From assembly GCA_022826925.1 (NCBI GenBank), contig JAJDTX010000130.1, positions 25,928-89,927 on the forward strand: a DNA stretch of 64,000 nt, written 5' to 3'. A model generated the notes under the pieces. It did no database searches. It had not been told where the DNA came from and worked only from the letters and a program-made list of their open reading frames with translations. The stretch is from Bryobacterales bacterium (GTDB lineage Bacteria > Acidobacteriota > Terriglobia > Bryobacterales > UBA6623). Shown here piece after piece: positions 8,100 to 16,016 of this stretch; position 1 is the first letter of the stretch, and each line of letters opens with the position of its first letter. A program made the position numbers and the translations under genes.

Positions 8100-9851
8100 A
8101 TGATTCGACAGAATCGTTTCCGGACGGCGCTGGCACTGGGATTGGCTGCCCTGCTCAGCACCGTTGCGGCTGAGTCCGCTTCCAAGCGAGAGACCGCCGC
8201 CAAGCACTACCGCAAGGCTGCTCAGCTCTACGAAGATCTGCAGAGCGTCCCCGGGCCCGAACTGGGCCTCCGCCAATACCAGCTGGTGGCCAACTCGCTG
8301 CGCAAGGTCCACCTCACCGATCCTTCCAGCGGGTACTGCGACGACTCCCTGCTGCACCTAGCCGAGGTCTATCGCAAGATGGCCGAGCGTTTCGGGGACG
8401 AGCAATACCGCGACCGTGCGATCGAGACGTATGCATTCCTGGCCAGGGAATACCCGCACAGCAAGCACAACCAGACGGCCCACGAGATGGCCGCCAAGCT
8501 AGGGTCGGGGCCAGGCGCTCCTTCGACCCTTGCCAGCCAGCCGCCTGACGGCGCTGGCCAACCCCCGCAAGCGACCGCCGGGACTGCGGCGCTGTCCGAT
8601 GAAGAACACGCTGCGGGCAAGGTGATCAACCCTTCCGGGCCTCCCGCCGCGAGAGGCGTCGCTGCGATTTCAGGGATTCGCCATCACAGCTACGCGGACG
8701 GCACTCGGGTGGTCTTGGAAACGGACCACAAGGCCGCGCTCAAATACGACTGGCTCAAGCGGCCGGACCGGCTCTACATCGATTTGTTCAGCAGTCGGCT
8801 GTCGGATGCGCTGATCAAGGGCCGACAGCTCGAGATAAACGACAGGCTCCTTTCCAACGCGCGGCTCGCCCAGAATCGCAACAACAAATCGCGCATCGTT
8901 CTGGACTTGCGCACCGCAGTATCGTTCGATGCCTTCTGGCTCGAGGGGCCCGTTCGGCTTGTGATCGATGTTCGCGCTGCGGGCACTCCGCGAGCTGAGA
9001 GGACAGTGCTCGCCCTCAATCCGGCGCGAGTGCAGCCCCCCGAAGCGCCGCGCGCGCAGTCCGCCGAAGCGCCGCGCGCGGCCGACGTAACCGCGGCCGG
9101 CAGGTTCAGCCTGACACGGGCGCTCGGGCTGAAGCTGGAAAGAGTCTTGATCGACGCGGGCCATGGTGGCCATGACACTGGATCGATCGGGCGCGGCGGC
9201 CTTCTGGAGAAGGACGTCGTGCTCGACATCGCACTGCGCTTGGGCAGGCTGGTTGAAGAGCGCCTCGCTGCCGAGGTGATCCAGACACGGACGGAGGACA
9301 CGTTCGTGCCTCTGGAAGAGCGGACCAAGATCGCCAACGAGCGCAAAGCCGATCTCATGATCTCGATCCACTGCAACTCAGCGCCCAGCAGCAGAGTGCG
9401 CGGCATCGAGACTTACTACCTCAACTTCACGTCCGATTCGTGGGAACTCGGCGTGGCAGCCTTGGAAAACGCGGCCGCCAGACGGTCCATCCACGAGTTG
9501 GAAGACTTGGTCTCGAAGATCGCCCTCGAAGAGAAGATCGAGGAGTCCCGCGACTTGGCCACGAGGGTGCAAGCCCGTCTGCACGCCGGAGTGTCGAAGC
9601 ACTCTGCCAGCATCCGTAACCGAGGCGTCCGCAAGGCGCCGTTCGTCGTTCTGATCGGAGCCGAGATGCCCGCAGTCCTAGCGGAGATCGCATTCATGAG
9701 CAACCGAGCCGACGAGGCGCTGCTCGGCAAGTCTTCGTTTCGCCAAGAGGTCGCCGAGTATCTTTACAGCGCAATCGCCGACTATGCCAGCAGCTTGGGA
9801 ACGCTGACGGTCACGCGCTCGCTCTCGGCCGGTTCTTCCCAGCGAGATTGA
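8100..9851 (+). CDS. N-acetylmuramoyl-L-alanine amidase with AMIN domain (AmiC-like)
   Basis: Cell-wall hydrolase of 583 aa that cleaves the bond between N-acetylmuramic acid and the stem peptide, typically during daughter-cell separation. The ATG at 8100 opens a signal peptide (hydrophobic core ~10-22). An Ala-rich helical region with TPR-like character follows (about 25-130). Next comes an AMIN domain (~185-290) that would target peptidoglycan or the division site, and a C-terminal amidase_3 domain. Zinc ligands are visible in DAGHGGHD, in LEKDV and in ISIHCNS, and the late catalytic Glu in AEIAFMSN. The linker before the amidase has a repeated EAPRAxxA motif. The gene ends directly at the mutY stop (convergent). 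Confidence 0.93.
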   Translation: MIRQNRFRTALALGLAALLSTVAAESASKRETAAKHYRKAAQLYEDLQSVPGPELGLRQYQLVANSLRKVHLTDPSSGYCDDSLLHLAEVYRKMAERFGDEQYRDRAIETYAFLAREYPHSKHNQTAHEMAAKLGSGPGAPSTLASQPPDGAGQPPQATAGTAALSDEEHAAGKVINPSGPPAARGVAAISGIRHHSYADGTRVVLETDHKAALKYDWLKRPDRLYIDLFSSRLSDALIKGRQLEINDRLLSNARLAQNRNNKSRIVLDLRTAVSFDAFWLEGPVRLVIDVRAAGTPRAERTVLALNPARVQPPEAPRAQSAEAPRAADVTAAGRFSLTRALGLKLERVLIDAGHGGHDTGSIGRGGLLEKDVVLDIALRLGRLVEERLAAEVIQTRTEDTFVPLEERTKIANERKADLMISIHCNSAPSSRVRGIETYYLNFTSDSWELGVAALENAAARRSIHELEDLVSKIALEEKIEESRDLATRVQARLHAGVSKHSASIRNRGVRKAPFVVLIGAEMPAVLAEIAFMSNRADEALLGKSSFRQEVAEYLYSAIADYASSLGTLTVTRSLSAGSSQRD

Positions 9852-10931
9852 TCAGGCTGCCCCGGCCGCACCGCTGCAACCGGGCGACACACCGGAGTCT
9901 CGGGCCACTCGCAACGCCTTGCGGCTGATGGTGGACAATGGCAGCCCGGACATTTCGCGCACCGACACCCAACGCTGGTCCTGCCGCATGCTGCCTTCGA
10001 ACTCGGCCAGATAGACTCGCACGGTGTACTGGGTGTTCGTTATGGAATGCGCAAACGACCCCAGCTCCTCGCCCTCGACGCAACTCGGAAACCCGAGCGC
10101 ACACAGCGCCGAGGCGTCGCCGCTGGCCATGGGAAGCTCCCAGAATCCAGGCATGACCGAGGCATCCGAAGGGCGCTGGCGCATCAGGACGAGCTGACCG
10201 CGGACAGCCAAAGCAACTGACAGGTTGACTCTTCGGGGAACACTGCGCGCGCCCTTGACCGGCAGGTGAGGCGCGCTTCCAGCAGCCAGTCCGGAACAGT
10301 CCGCATTCCAGGGACATCGCTCGCACCGTGGTGAGCGGGGAACGCAAACCACGGCGCCGAGCTCGATCAGGGCCTGCGTGAAGTCCCCTCGCGAACCGCG
10401 AGGTACGGCATCCATCAGATCCTTGGCCGCGCCCCCGAGGGCGCGCCGAGTGGCACCTGCACCGATGTCGCGACGCTCGTCGGCCATCCGTGACAGGACC
10501 CTCAGAGCGTTGCCGTCCAAGGCCGGTCGAGGCTCGTCGAAAGCGATGCTCGCAATGGCAGCTGCAGTGTAGTCGCCAATGCCAGGCAGTGCCCGCATTC
10601 GCGAATAGGAGCGCGGCCACTCGCCGTCATCGCCGGAGACCACCCGCTTGCTCGCAGCGTGGAGCATCCGGGCACGGCGGTAGTAGCCGAGCCCTGCCCA
10701 GCTCGCGAGCACGGCTTCTTCGCTCGCCTGCGCCAAGGCGGCCAGCGTTGGAAAGCGCCGGAGGAACGTCTCGTAGTGCGGGATGACTGCCTCGACCCGC
10801 GTCTGCTGGAGCATGATCTCCGAGACCCAGATGCGGTAGGGATCCCGCGTCAGCCGCCACGGCAGGGCGCGGTGGCCCGCCCGGTACCACGCCAGCAGCC
10901 GGGCGGCTAGGACGTCAGGCGCTGCCTTCAC
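9852..10931 (-). CDS. mutY: A/G-specific adenine glycosylase
   Basis: Removes adenine mispaired with 8-oxoguanine or guanine (base excision repair). The 359-aa product has the helix-hairpin-helix LPGIGDYTAAAI, the catalytic Glu in SEIMLQQTRV, the catalytic Asp in ALDGNALRVL, and a [4Fe-4S] ligand set C-x6-C-x2-C-x5-C in CVPRSPRCERCPWNADC. A NUDIX-like C-terminal domain for 8-oxoG recognition follows. I choose the GTG at 10931 instead of the farther start at 11006. It has AAGGG a few bases upstream and overlaps the stop of the preceding SdhB relic (GTGA, 10931-10928), and translation then begins just before the conserved LAWYRAGHRALPWR. Confidence 0.94.
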   Translation of the reverse strand: MKAAPDVLAARLLAWYRAGHRALPWRLTRDPYRIWVSEIMLQQTRVEAVIPHYETFLRRFPTLAALAQASEEAVLASWAGLGYYRRARMLHAASKRVVSGDDGEWPRSYSRMRALPGIGDYTAAAIASIAFDEPRPALDGNALRVLSRMADERRDIGAGATRRALGGAAKDLMDAVPRGSRGDFTQALIELGAVVCVPRSPRCERCPWNADCSGLAAGSAPHLPVKGARSVPRRVNLSVALAVRGQLVLMRQRPSDASVMPGFWELPMASGDASALCALGFPSCVEGEELGSFAHSITNTQYTVRVYLAEFEGSMRQDQRWVSVREMSGLPLSTISRKALRVARDSGVSPGCSGAAGAA

Positions 10932-11270
10932 GCGCCCTTGAGCGTAGCGCGGAAGTGGTCGGCGTTCACTTCGGAGATCATGTCCACGCTGCTCTCCTTG
11001 GGACATGCGGCTTCGCAGTCCGAGGCGTTGGTACAGCCGCCGAACCCCTCGGCTTCGATCTGGTCGAGCATCGCCCGGGCCCGGGAAGGCTGTTCCAGCT
11101 GGGCCTGCGGCATGTGCCGCAGGTGCGCGATCTTGGCCGCCGGGGTGAGGCTGGCATCCGGGGCAGATCCCGCGCTAACCGACACAAAACCGCCCGCCCG
11201 AACGATCCGGTCAGATGCGGACCGATCCACGACCAAATCGCGGATCACGGGCAGCGCGTCCCGGCACATG
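10928..11270 (-). pseudogene. Relic of a second SdhB-type iron-sulfur subunit (internal deletion)
   Basis: The translation matches two separated parts of the fumarate-reductase/SDH iron-sulfur subunit of the other (Bacteroidetes/actinobacterial) type. The first is PVIRDLVVDRSASDRIVRAGGF with the following GSAPDA. The second is AKIAHL...MLDQIEAEGFGGCTNASDCEAACPKE. The stretch that should lie between them, carrying the CxxCxxC cluster ligands, is absent: ASL joins directly to TPAAKIAHL. The N-terminal [2Fe-2S] domain is missing too, replaced by unrelated text upstream of about 11270. The product cannot bind the normal set of clusters, so I call it a pseudogene. Its stop overlaps the mutY start. 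The functional sdhB of a different subtype lies at 12399-13139. Confidence 0.72.
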
Positions 11271-11303
11271 AGCTCTCCGGATTCTCGGAAGTGCGCGACC
11301 CAG

Positions 11304-11352
11304 CCGGCGTATTGGAGAGTTTGGTTGAAGTTCGAGCTCTCCAATACGCCGG
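11304..11352. repeat. Perfect 16-bp inverted repeat
   Basis: CCGGCGTATTGGAGAG at 11304-11319 is matched by its exact reverse complement at 11337-11352, with a 17-nt spacer. It would form a very stable hairpin in DNA or RNA. It lies just upstream (minus-strand sense) of the point where the SdhB relic loses similarity, in no recognised gene. It has no flanking T-run, so it is not a textbook terminator. Confidence 0.85.
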
Positions 11353-11717
11353 ACGGGTCGATGATGCAGTTCGAGACCTGGGCAAGGCGATAAGTCGAGG
11401 CCAGTGCGCGCTTGGATTCAATCGCGGGCACCGCTATGTATTGGCACTGAACGGCTAGCCTAGAGGAAACAGGCCCCGAGGCCAGATCGAGGCTGCCCTA
11501 ACAGGCCAGCGCTATTCCAGCATCCGCGCAGATTACAGTCCCACAGCCAGGCTTCCAATGCTTCGCCCCGTGTGGACCCGCGCGTTAGTCAGAAAGCGCG
11601 ATGCGCGGGAGATAAATATAACTCCCGCGCATGCTTCCGGCCACAGAAGCGACCGGAGACCTAGTTGATTGGACGAGCGGCTGCATCGACCGGCAAGACC
11701 GGCCGTCGTGCAACGCT
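11353..11717. other. Gene-free stretch with an 11-bp-arm hairpin
   Basis: No supported gene. At 11601-11632 there is a perfect inverted repeat, ATGCGCGGGAG / CTCCCGCGCAT, around an AT-only 10-nt loop. It lies 85 nt past the stop of the minus-strand DUF5818-like gene and could end or protect its transcript, although only a short T-run (CTTTC) follows on that strand. The plus-strand frame ending near 11458 reads somewhat protein-like but has no family match. Confidence 0.5.
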
Positions 11718-12029
11718 CTAGCTCGGCATCGTGACCTTGTCGATCGACGTGACCTTCATGCCCTCGACCTTGCCCTCGACCATGACCTTGTGTCCGGCGT
11801 GGTCTTTGAGCTTGGTTGAGTCGGCAACTTGGTAGATCTTGCCGTCCTCGGTGACTAGCACGATGGTCGCTCCGCCGCTGATGCAACCGGCGGCGCATTT
11901 GGCATGGGCCTCTCCGTGCTTGCCTGCAGTCGCGCACTTCTCGTCGGTCACGTAGCCGGTGACCGAGCCTGCGAAGCACAGCGACGCGACCAGCATGGTC
12001 AGCGCCAACAGAGTGATGAGTCTTTTCAT
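11718..12029 (-). CDS. Small secreted DUF5818-like protein, copy A
   Basis: 103-aa exported protein. The start MKRLITLL at 12029 has a strong Shine-Dalgarno (AAGGGAAG) and opens a signal peptide ending about residue 20. The mature part has the pattern GSVTGYVTDEKC...C...C followed by an OB-fold-like GATIVLVTEDGKIYQVAD...VMVEGKVEGMKVTSIDKV. This resembles DUF5818-type proteins common in Acidobacteria; function unknown. The conserved cysteines suggest a disulfide or metal site. It is a clear paralogue of the gene at 16017-16319, and the two flank sdhCAB on the same strand. A near-consensus promoter and a tandem 11-bp repeat lie upstream. Confidence 0.85.
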   Translation of the reverse strand: MKRLITLLALTMLVASLCFAGSVTGYVTDEKCATAGKHGEAHAKCAAGCISGGATIVLVTEDGKIYQVADSTKLKDHAGHKVMVEGKVEGMKVTSIDKVTMPS

Positions 12030-12073
12030 TTCGTTCTTCCCTTCTTGTAGCCGATTTGCGACCACAAGCCGGT

Positions 12074-12103
12074 AGTATAAGCCGGGCCCGTCATATGTGT
12101 CAA
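12074..12103 (-). promoter_or_regulatory. Sigma70-like promoter of DUF5818-like copy A
   Basis: On the minus strand TTGACA (12103-12098) is followed after 18 nt by TATACT (12079-12074). The leader to the ATG at 12029 is about 35-40 nt and carries the AAGGGAAG ribosome-binding site. Confidence 0.7.
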
Positions 12104-12106
12104 GCA

Positions 12107-12128
12107 CGAATTCGGCGCGAATTCGGCG
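12107..12128. repeat. Tandem 11-bp repeat upstream of the -35 box
   Basis: CGAATTCGGCG occurs twice head-to-tail, and each copy contains the palindrome CGAATTCG. The 11-bp period places both palindromes on one face of the helix, 3 bp upstream of the -35 hexamer of copy A. This geometry suits an activator or other regulator site, but no regulator is identified. Confidence 0.6.
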
Positions 12129-12398
12129 CAGGGTCGAGTCGCCCGAGGGAGTCCCAGCCTCGGCCGCGCTCAGGTAGGGGTCGGGGCGGGAGCAGGCGCG
12201 CTGGCGGTAGGGGTCGGCGGTACTTCCATCGCTCTCGCTTTGGGCCTCAATCCGACTCCCATATTCGCGTTTCCTGCTCCCGCCTCGTCAAATCCGGCAT
12301 GCTGTTTTCCGGCACCGGGCTCGCCCGTGGATCGCCGTCCAATCGCCTCGCGAGATTGCCGAACCGTTCGAGGCCGGCGAAGAAAGCAGGGTCGGGTC
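12129..12398. other. Intergenic, 270 bp
   Basis: No gene supported. It holds a 12-bp direct repeat GGTAGGGGTCGG at 12173-12184 and 12206-12217. It is the 3' flank of the sdhCAB operon; no clear terminator hairpin was found. Confidence 0.5.
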
Positions 12399-13139
12399 CT
12401 ACTTCTGGAACACCCGGAAGATCTTCCGGAGCGGGTCGTAGAACTCATCGACTACGCGCTCTTTGAGCGGAATGATCGCGTTGTCGGTGATCGTAATGTG
12501 TTCCGGACAGACATTCGTGCAGCACTTGGTGATGTTGCAGTACCCTATGCCGTCGGTCTCCCGGAGCTGGCCGACACGGTCCTCGCTGTCCAAGGGGTGC
12601 ATTTCAAGCGCGGCCGCATGAACCAGGAAGCGCGGGCCGATGAAGCGGTCGTGGAAGTGATGCTCGCGAAGGACGTGACAGACATCCTGGCAGAGAAAGC
12701 ACTCGATGCACTTTCGGAATTCCTGCACGCGATCGACATCTCTTTGCAGCACGCGCCACGAACCATCCTCGGCATCCGGCGGCCTCGGGGCGAACGGCTT
12801 GAGTTGCTTCTTCACCTCGAAGTTCCAGCTGACATCGCACACCAAGTCCTTGACGAGAGGGAAGGTCTGCATGGGCTCGATCGTGACGGGCTTGTCCAGT
12901 GGGACATCGCTCAGGCGCGCCATGCACATCAGCCGTGGGGAACCGTTGATTTCGGCCGAGCAAGACCCACACTTGCCGGCCTTGCAGTTCCAGCGGACAG
13001 CTAGGTCGTTGGCCTGTTCCGCCTGGATCTTGTGCACAGCATCGAGGACGACCATGCCTTCGGAAATCTCGCAGTCGTAGTCCTGAAAGCTTCCCGAGGC
13101 CGCATTACCCCGCCAAATCCGGAATGTCGCCGTCGGCAT
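12399..13139 (-). CDS. sdhB: Succinate dehydrogenase iron-sulfur subunit
   Basis: Electron-transfer subunit (246 aa) carrying electrons from SdhA flavin to quinone. Cluster ligands are visible: the N-terminal CKAGKCGSCSAEINGSPRLMC for [2Fe-2S], CIECFLCQDVC for [4Fe-4S], and CNITKCCTNVCPEH for the third cluster. The pattern fits the Sdh1-like subtype known from mycobacteria, not the E. coli type. The start at 13139 is set by a near-perfect AGGAGG six bases upstream and lies 11 nt after the sdhA stop; an upstream in-frame codon at 13154 would overlap sdhA. It is the last gene of the sdhC-sdhA-sdhB operon. Confidence 0.95.
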   Translation of the reverse strand: MPTATFRIWRGNAASGSFQDYDCEISEGMVVLDAVHKIQAEQANDLAVRWNCKAGKCGSCSAEINGSPRLMCMARLSDVPLDKPVTIEPMQTFPLVKDLVCDVSWNFEVKKQLKPFAPRPPDAEDGSWRVLQRDVDRVQEFRKCIECFLCQDVCHVLREHHFHDRFIGPRFLVHAAALEMHPLDSEDRVGQLRETDGIGYCNITKCCTNVCPEHITITDNAIIPLKERVVDEFYDPLRKIFRVFQK

Positions 13140-13150
13140 ATCTGCCCTCC

Positions 13151-14974
13151 TCACTTCTTCGCGTCGATGATCCGCTGCAGTTCCTCGGGGATGTCTGGGA
13201 TCGGCTCCGATGAGACCTCAAGATCGCCGTCCGAGTTCTTGCGGATCACGACGCTCAGTTTCCCGAGTTTCTCGTCCTTGTCAGGGTAGTCGAGGCGTGT
13301 GTGCGCGCCGCGGCTCTCCTTCCGTGCCAGAGCCGCTCGAGCGATCGCTTCTGAATAGGTAAGAAGATTGCGCAGGTCCAGAGCCGTGTGCCAGCCCGGG
13401 TTGTACTCGCGGTTGCCGCTGACGGCGACCCGCTCCGCTCGCTCCCGCAAACGGCCGATGCCCTCCACTGCTGCCTGCATATCGTCCTCGTTGCGGACGA
13501 TTCCCACCTGGTCCTGCATCATCTTCTGCAGGTCCTGCTGAATCTCAAACGGGTTCTCGGCACCGCCCGTGTCGAAGCCGCGGTCGAATGCCTCAAGCGC
13601 AGCGCGCGCGACACGGGCAGTGTGATCTCGCGAGATCTCGCCGCTCGAATTCTCCTGGGCGAAGCGAGCAGCGTACTCGCCGGCGCGCTTGCCGAACACG
13701 AGCAGGTCGGAGAGGGAGTTGCCACCCAAGCGATTGGCACCGTGCAGGCCCGCGGCGCACTCTCCGGCTGCGAAGAGCCCGGGAACGTCTGTCATTTGCG
13801 AGTACGCGTCAACGCGCACACCGCCCATCACGTAGTGAGTGGTCGGGCCGACCTCCATCGGCTCCTCGGTAATGTCGATGTCGGCGAGTTCTTTGAACTG
13901 GTGGTACATGCTGGGCAGCTTGCGCTTGATGTGTTCCGCAGCACCGGGAAGTTTCTCCTTGATCCAAGCAATGTCCAGGAAGACACCGCCATGAGGGCTT
14001 CCCCTCCCTTCCTTGACTTCCCGCACGATGCAGCGCGCCACGTGGTCACGGGTCAGCAATTCCGGGGGCCGCCGTGCATCCTTGTCACCTTGGGTGTACC
14101 GCCAACCTTCCTCCTCGTTGTCGGCCGTCTGGTTGCGGTATGCAGGCGGGATGTCGCCGAACATGAAACGCTCGCCCAGCGAGTTACGCAAGACGCCGCC
14201 CTCGCCCCGCACTCCTTCGGTCACCAAGATTCCCGCAACGCTCGGAGGCCAGACCATACCCGTCGGGTGGAACTGGACGAATTCCATGTCGATTAGCGCA
14301 GCTCCCGCGCGGTAGGCCAAGGCGTGGCCGTCCCCGGTGTATTCCCAGCTGTTGCTGGTGATGCGATACGCCTTGCCGATGCCGCCGGTCGCCAGCACGA
14401 CGGCCTTGGTGCGAAACACCTTGAAGGTGCCGCGATCCCGGTCGAATGCGAAAGCGCCGACCACCCGCTCCCCATCTGTCAGGAGCTCGATCACGGCGCA
14501 TTCCATGTGCACGTCGATGTCCTGGTGGATGGCGTGGTCCTGGAGCGTGCGGATCATCTCCAGGCCCGTCCTGTCGCCTACGTGCGCGAGCCGCGGGTAG
14601 GCGTGTCCGCCGAAATTGCGCTGCAGAATGCGCCCGTCGGGCGAGCGGTCAAAGACCGCCCCCCATGCTTCGAGTTCGCGAACCCGCGCGGGAGCCTCCT
14701 TGGCGTGCAGCTCTGCCATCCGGCAGTTGTTCAGGTACTGACCCCCGCGCATCGTGTCGGCGAAGTGCACTTCCCAGTTGTCACGGTCATCGACGTTCGA
14801 CAACGCGGCGGCTACACCCCCCTCAGCCATCACCGTGTGCGCCTTGCCGAGCAGGGACTTGCAGACGAGACCGACTGAGGCGCCCATGGCCTGGGCTTCA
14901 ATCGCCGCTCGCAGGCCTGCCCCGCCGGCACCGATGACAAGAACGTCGTATTGAATCGGCTGGTGTTCGATCAC
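13151..14974 (-). CDS. sdhA: Succinate dehydrogenase flavoprotein subunit
   Basis: Catalytic subunit of 607 aa that oxidises succinate to fumarate. It shows the Rossmann motif VIGAGGAGLRAA at the N-terminus, AHTVMAEGG with the His that usually carries covalent FAD, the substrate-site block QFHPTG, and the active-site Arg region EVKEGRGSPHGG. The C-terminal HTALDLRNLL block is also typical. Translation starts with GTG at 14974, whose first base is the last base of the sdhC stop codon (TAGTG), indicating coupling. Membership of the Sdh1-like anchor-A-B arrangement is shown by gene order and by the unusual membrane subunit upstream. Confidence 0.96.
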   Translation of the reverse strand: MIEHQPIQYDVLVIGAGGAGLRAAIEAQAMGASVGLVCKSLLGKAHTVMAEGGVAAALSNVDDRDNWEVHFADTMRGGQYLNNCRMAELHAKEAPARVRELEAWGAVFDRSPDGRILQRNFGGHAYPRLAHVGDRTGLEMIRTLQDHAIHQDIDVHMECAVIELLTDGERVVGAFAFDRDRGTFKVFRTKAVVLATGGIGKAYRITSNSWEYTGDGHALAYRAGAALIDMEFVQFHPTGMVWPPSVAGILVTEGVRGEGGVLRNSLGERFMFGDIPPAYRNQTADNEEEGWRYTQGDKDARRPPELLTRDHVARCIVREVKEGRGSPHGGVFLDIAWIKEKLPGAAEHIKRKLPSMYHQFKELADIDITEEPMEVGPTTHYVMGGVRVDAYSQMTDVPGLFAAGECAAGLHGANRLGGNSLSDLLVFGKRAGEYAARFAQENSSGEISRDHTARVARAALEAFDRGFDTGGAENPFEIQQDLQKMMQDQVGIVRNEDDMQAAVEGIGRLRERAERVAVSGNREYNPGWHTALDLRNLLTYSEAIARAALARKESRGAHTRLDYPDKDEKLGKLSVVIRKNSDGDLEVSSEPIPDIPEELQRIIDAKK

Positions 14975-15777
14975 TACAGGATTCTCCAGTCAGTCCATAC
15001 GCCCATGGAGCAAAGGCGGATGTAGAGATCGGAGAATCCGACCGAGAACAGGCTGAACCAAGCCCAGCGCATGTGCTGGCGGTTCAGGCAGCTTACGCAA
15101 TCGTAGGTCTTGCCGAGCGCGGGCGACCCGGAAAGCACGTCCTTGCGTCCTCCCAGCAAGTGGCGCAGGGAATGGCAGCCGAATGCGTAGCAGGAAAGCA
15201 ACGCCACGTTAACGACCAGCACGATGCTGCCCAAGCCCACCCCAAACTCGACCGAGCCTGTGGTCGGATCGGAAAACCACAGCGCCTTCCAAGCGTCATA
15301 GGAAAGCATGACGATGAATCCGAGCGCTATGTAGAGGAAGTAGCGGTGTACGTTCTGAATGATCAGCGGGAATGAACGCTCGCCCCGGTAGCCTGATCGC
15401 GGCTCCCCCACGGCGCAGGAAGGCGGGTCGGCCCAGAAGGCCTTGTAATACGCACCGCGGTAGTAATAGCAGGTAAGACGAAATCCCAGCGGGGCCCAGA
15501 GAATCAGGAAGGCCGGCGAGAACGGTATCCACATCGGCCACCAGCCGGGCTTGGGACCGAACCAGCTATGCTCGGTCGGCCCGAAGAGCTCCGGCGAGTA
15601 GAACGGCGACAGGTACGGCCCGGCCGTGTAGTGCTCCGCCTGGAAGATCGCCCAGGTGGTGTAGACGATGAACGTGGAGAACCCGAGGAATATAGCCAGC
15701 GGTTGCACCCACCAAGCGTCCGGCCGCGAGGTTTGGCCGAATCCACGCTTGCCAAGGGGAACATCAATGGTCGACAT
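14974..15777 (-). CDS. sdhC: Succinate dehydrogenase membrane anchor (Sdh1-type)
   Basis: Integral membrane subunit of 267 aa with about five hydrophobic helices (for example PLAIFLGFSTFIVYTTWAIF and YFLYIALGFIVML). It contains His residues in HSLRHLLGG and NVHRYFL that could bind haem, and a CVSC pair near the C-terminus. Its length and sequence type match the single large anchor seen in the mycobacterial Sdh1 operon. The start at 15777 is supported by GGAGAG eight bases upstream. It is first in the operon and overlaps sdhA by one base. A sigma70-like promoter lies 34-63 bp upstream. Confidence 0.88.
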   Translation of the reverse strand: MSTIDVPLGKRGFGQTSRPDAWWVQPLAIFLGFSTFIVYTTWAIFQAEHYTAGPYLSPFYSPELFGPTEHSWFGPKPGWWPMWIPFSPAFLILWAPLGFRLTCYYYRGAYYKAFWADPPSCAVGEPRSGYRGERSFPLIIQNVHRYFLYIALGFIVMLSYDAWKALWFSDPTTGSVEFGVGLGSIVLVVNVALLSCYAFGCHSLRHLLGGRKDVLSGSPALGKTYDCVSCLNRQHMRWAWFSLFSVGFSDLYIRLCSMGVWTDWRIL

Positions 15778-15810
15778 GGTCTCTCCAGTCTGCCCCAGAC
15801 AGAATCTAGA

Positions 15811-15840
15811 ATTGTAACGAGGCCATGGCGGCCATTTCAA
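15811..15840 (-). promoter_or_regulatory. Sigma70-like promoter of sdhCAB
   Basis: Minus-strand TTGAAA (15840-15835), 18-nt spacer, TACAAT (15816-15811). The expected transcript start is about 25-28 nt before the sdhC ATG, leaving room for the GGAGAG site. Confidence 0.6.
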
Positions 15841-16016
15841 CTTGGGAGAATGCCCCGATGCCCCGGATGCGGGACGGCGTCTTGTGGTGAACGATTTAGG
15901 GAGTGCGCGTAGCCATCTCCACCGTTCTGTTCAGATTCGGCCTGCTTCGTGGAATGGGACGGGCACACCGAGCCACTGAGGCTCCGCAGGCGCGCCCGCG
16001 CCGGATCAGAGCTGAC

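Noticed and set aside
11601..11632. Hairpin called as a terminator for DUF5818-like copy A
   Set aside because: Perfect arms but an A/T-only loop and no clear U-run; it is 85 nt past the stop. Reported only inside the intergenic entry.
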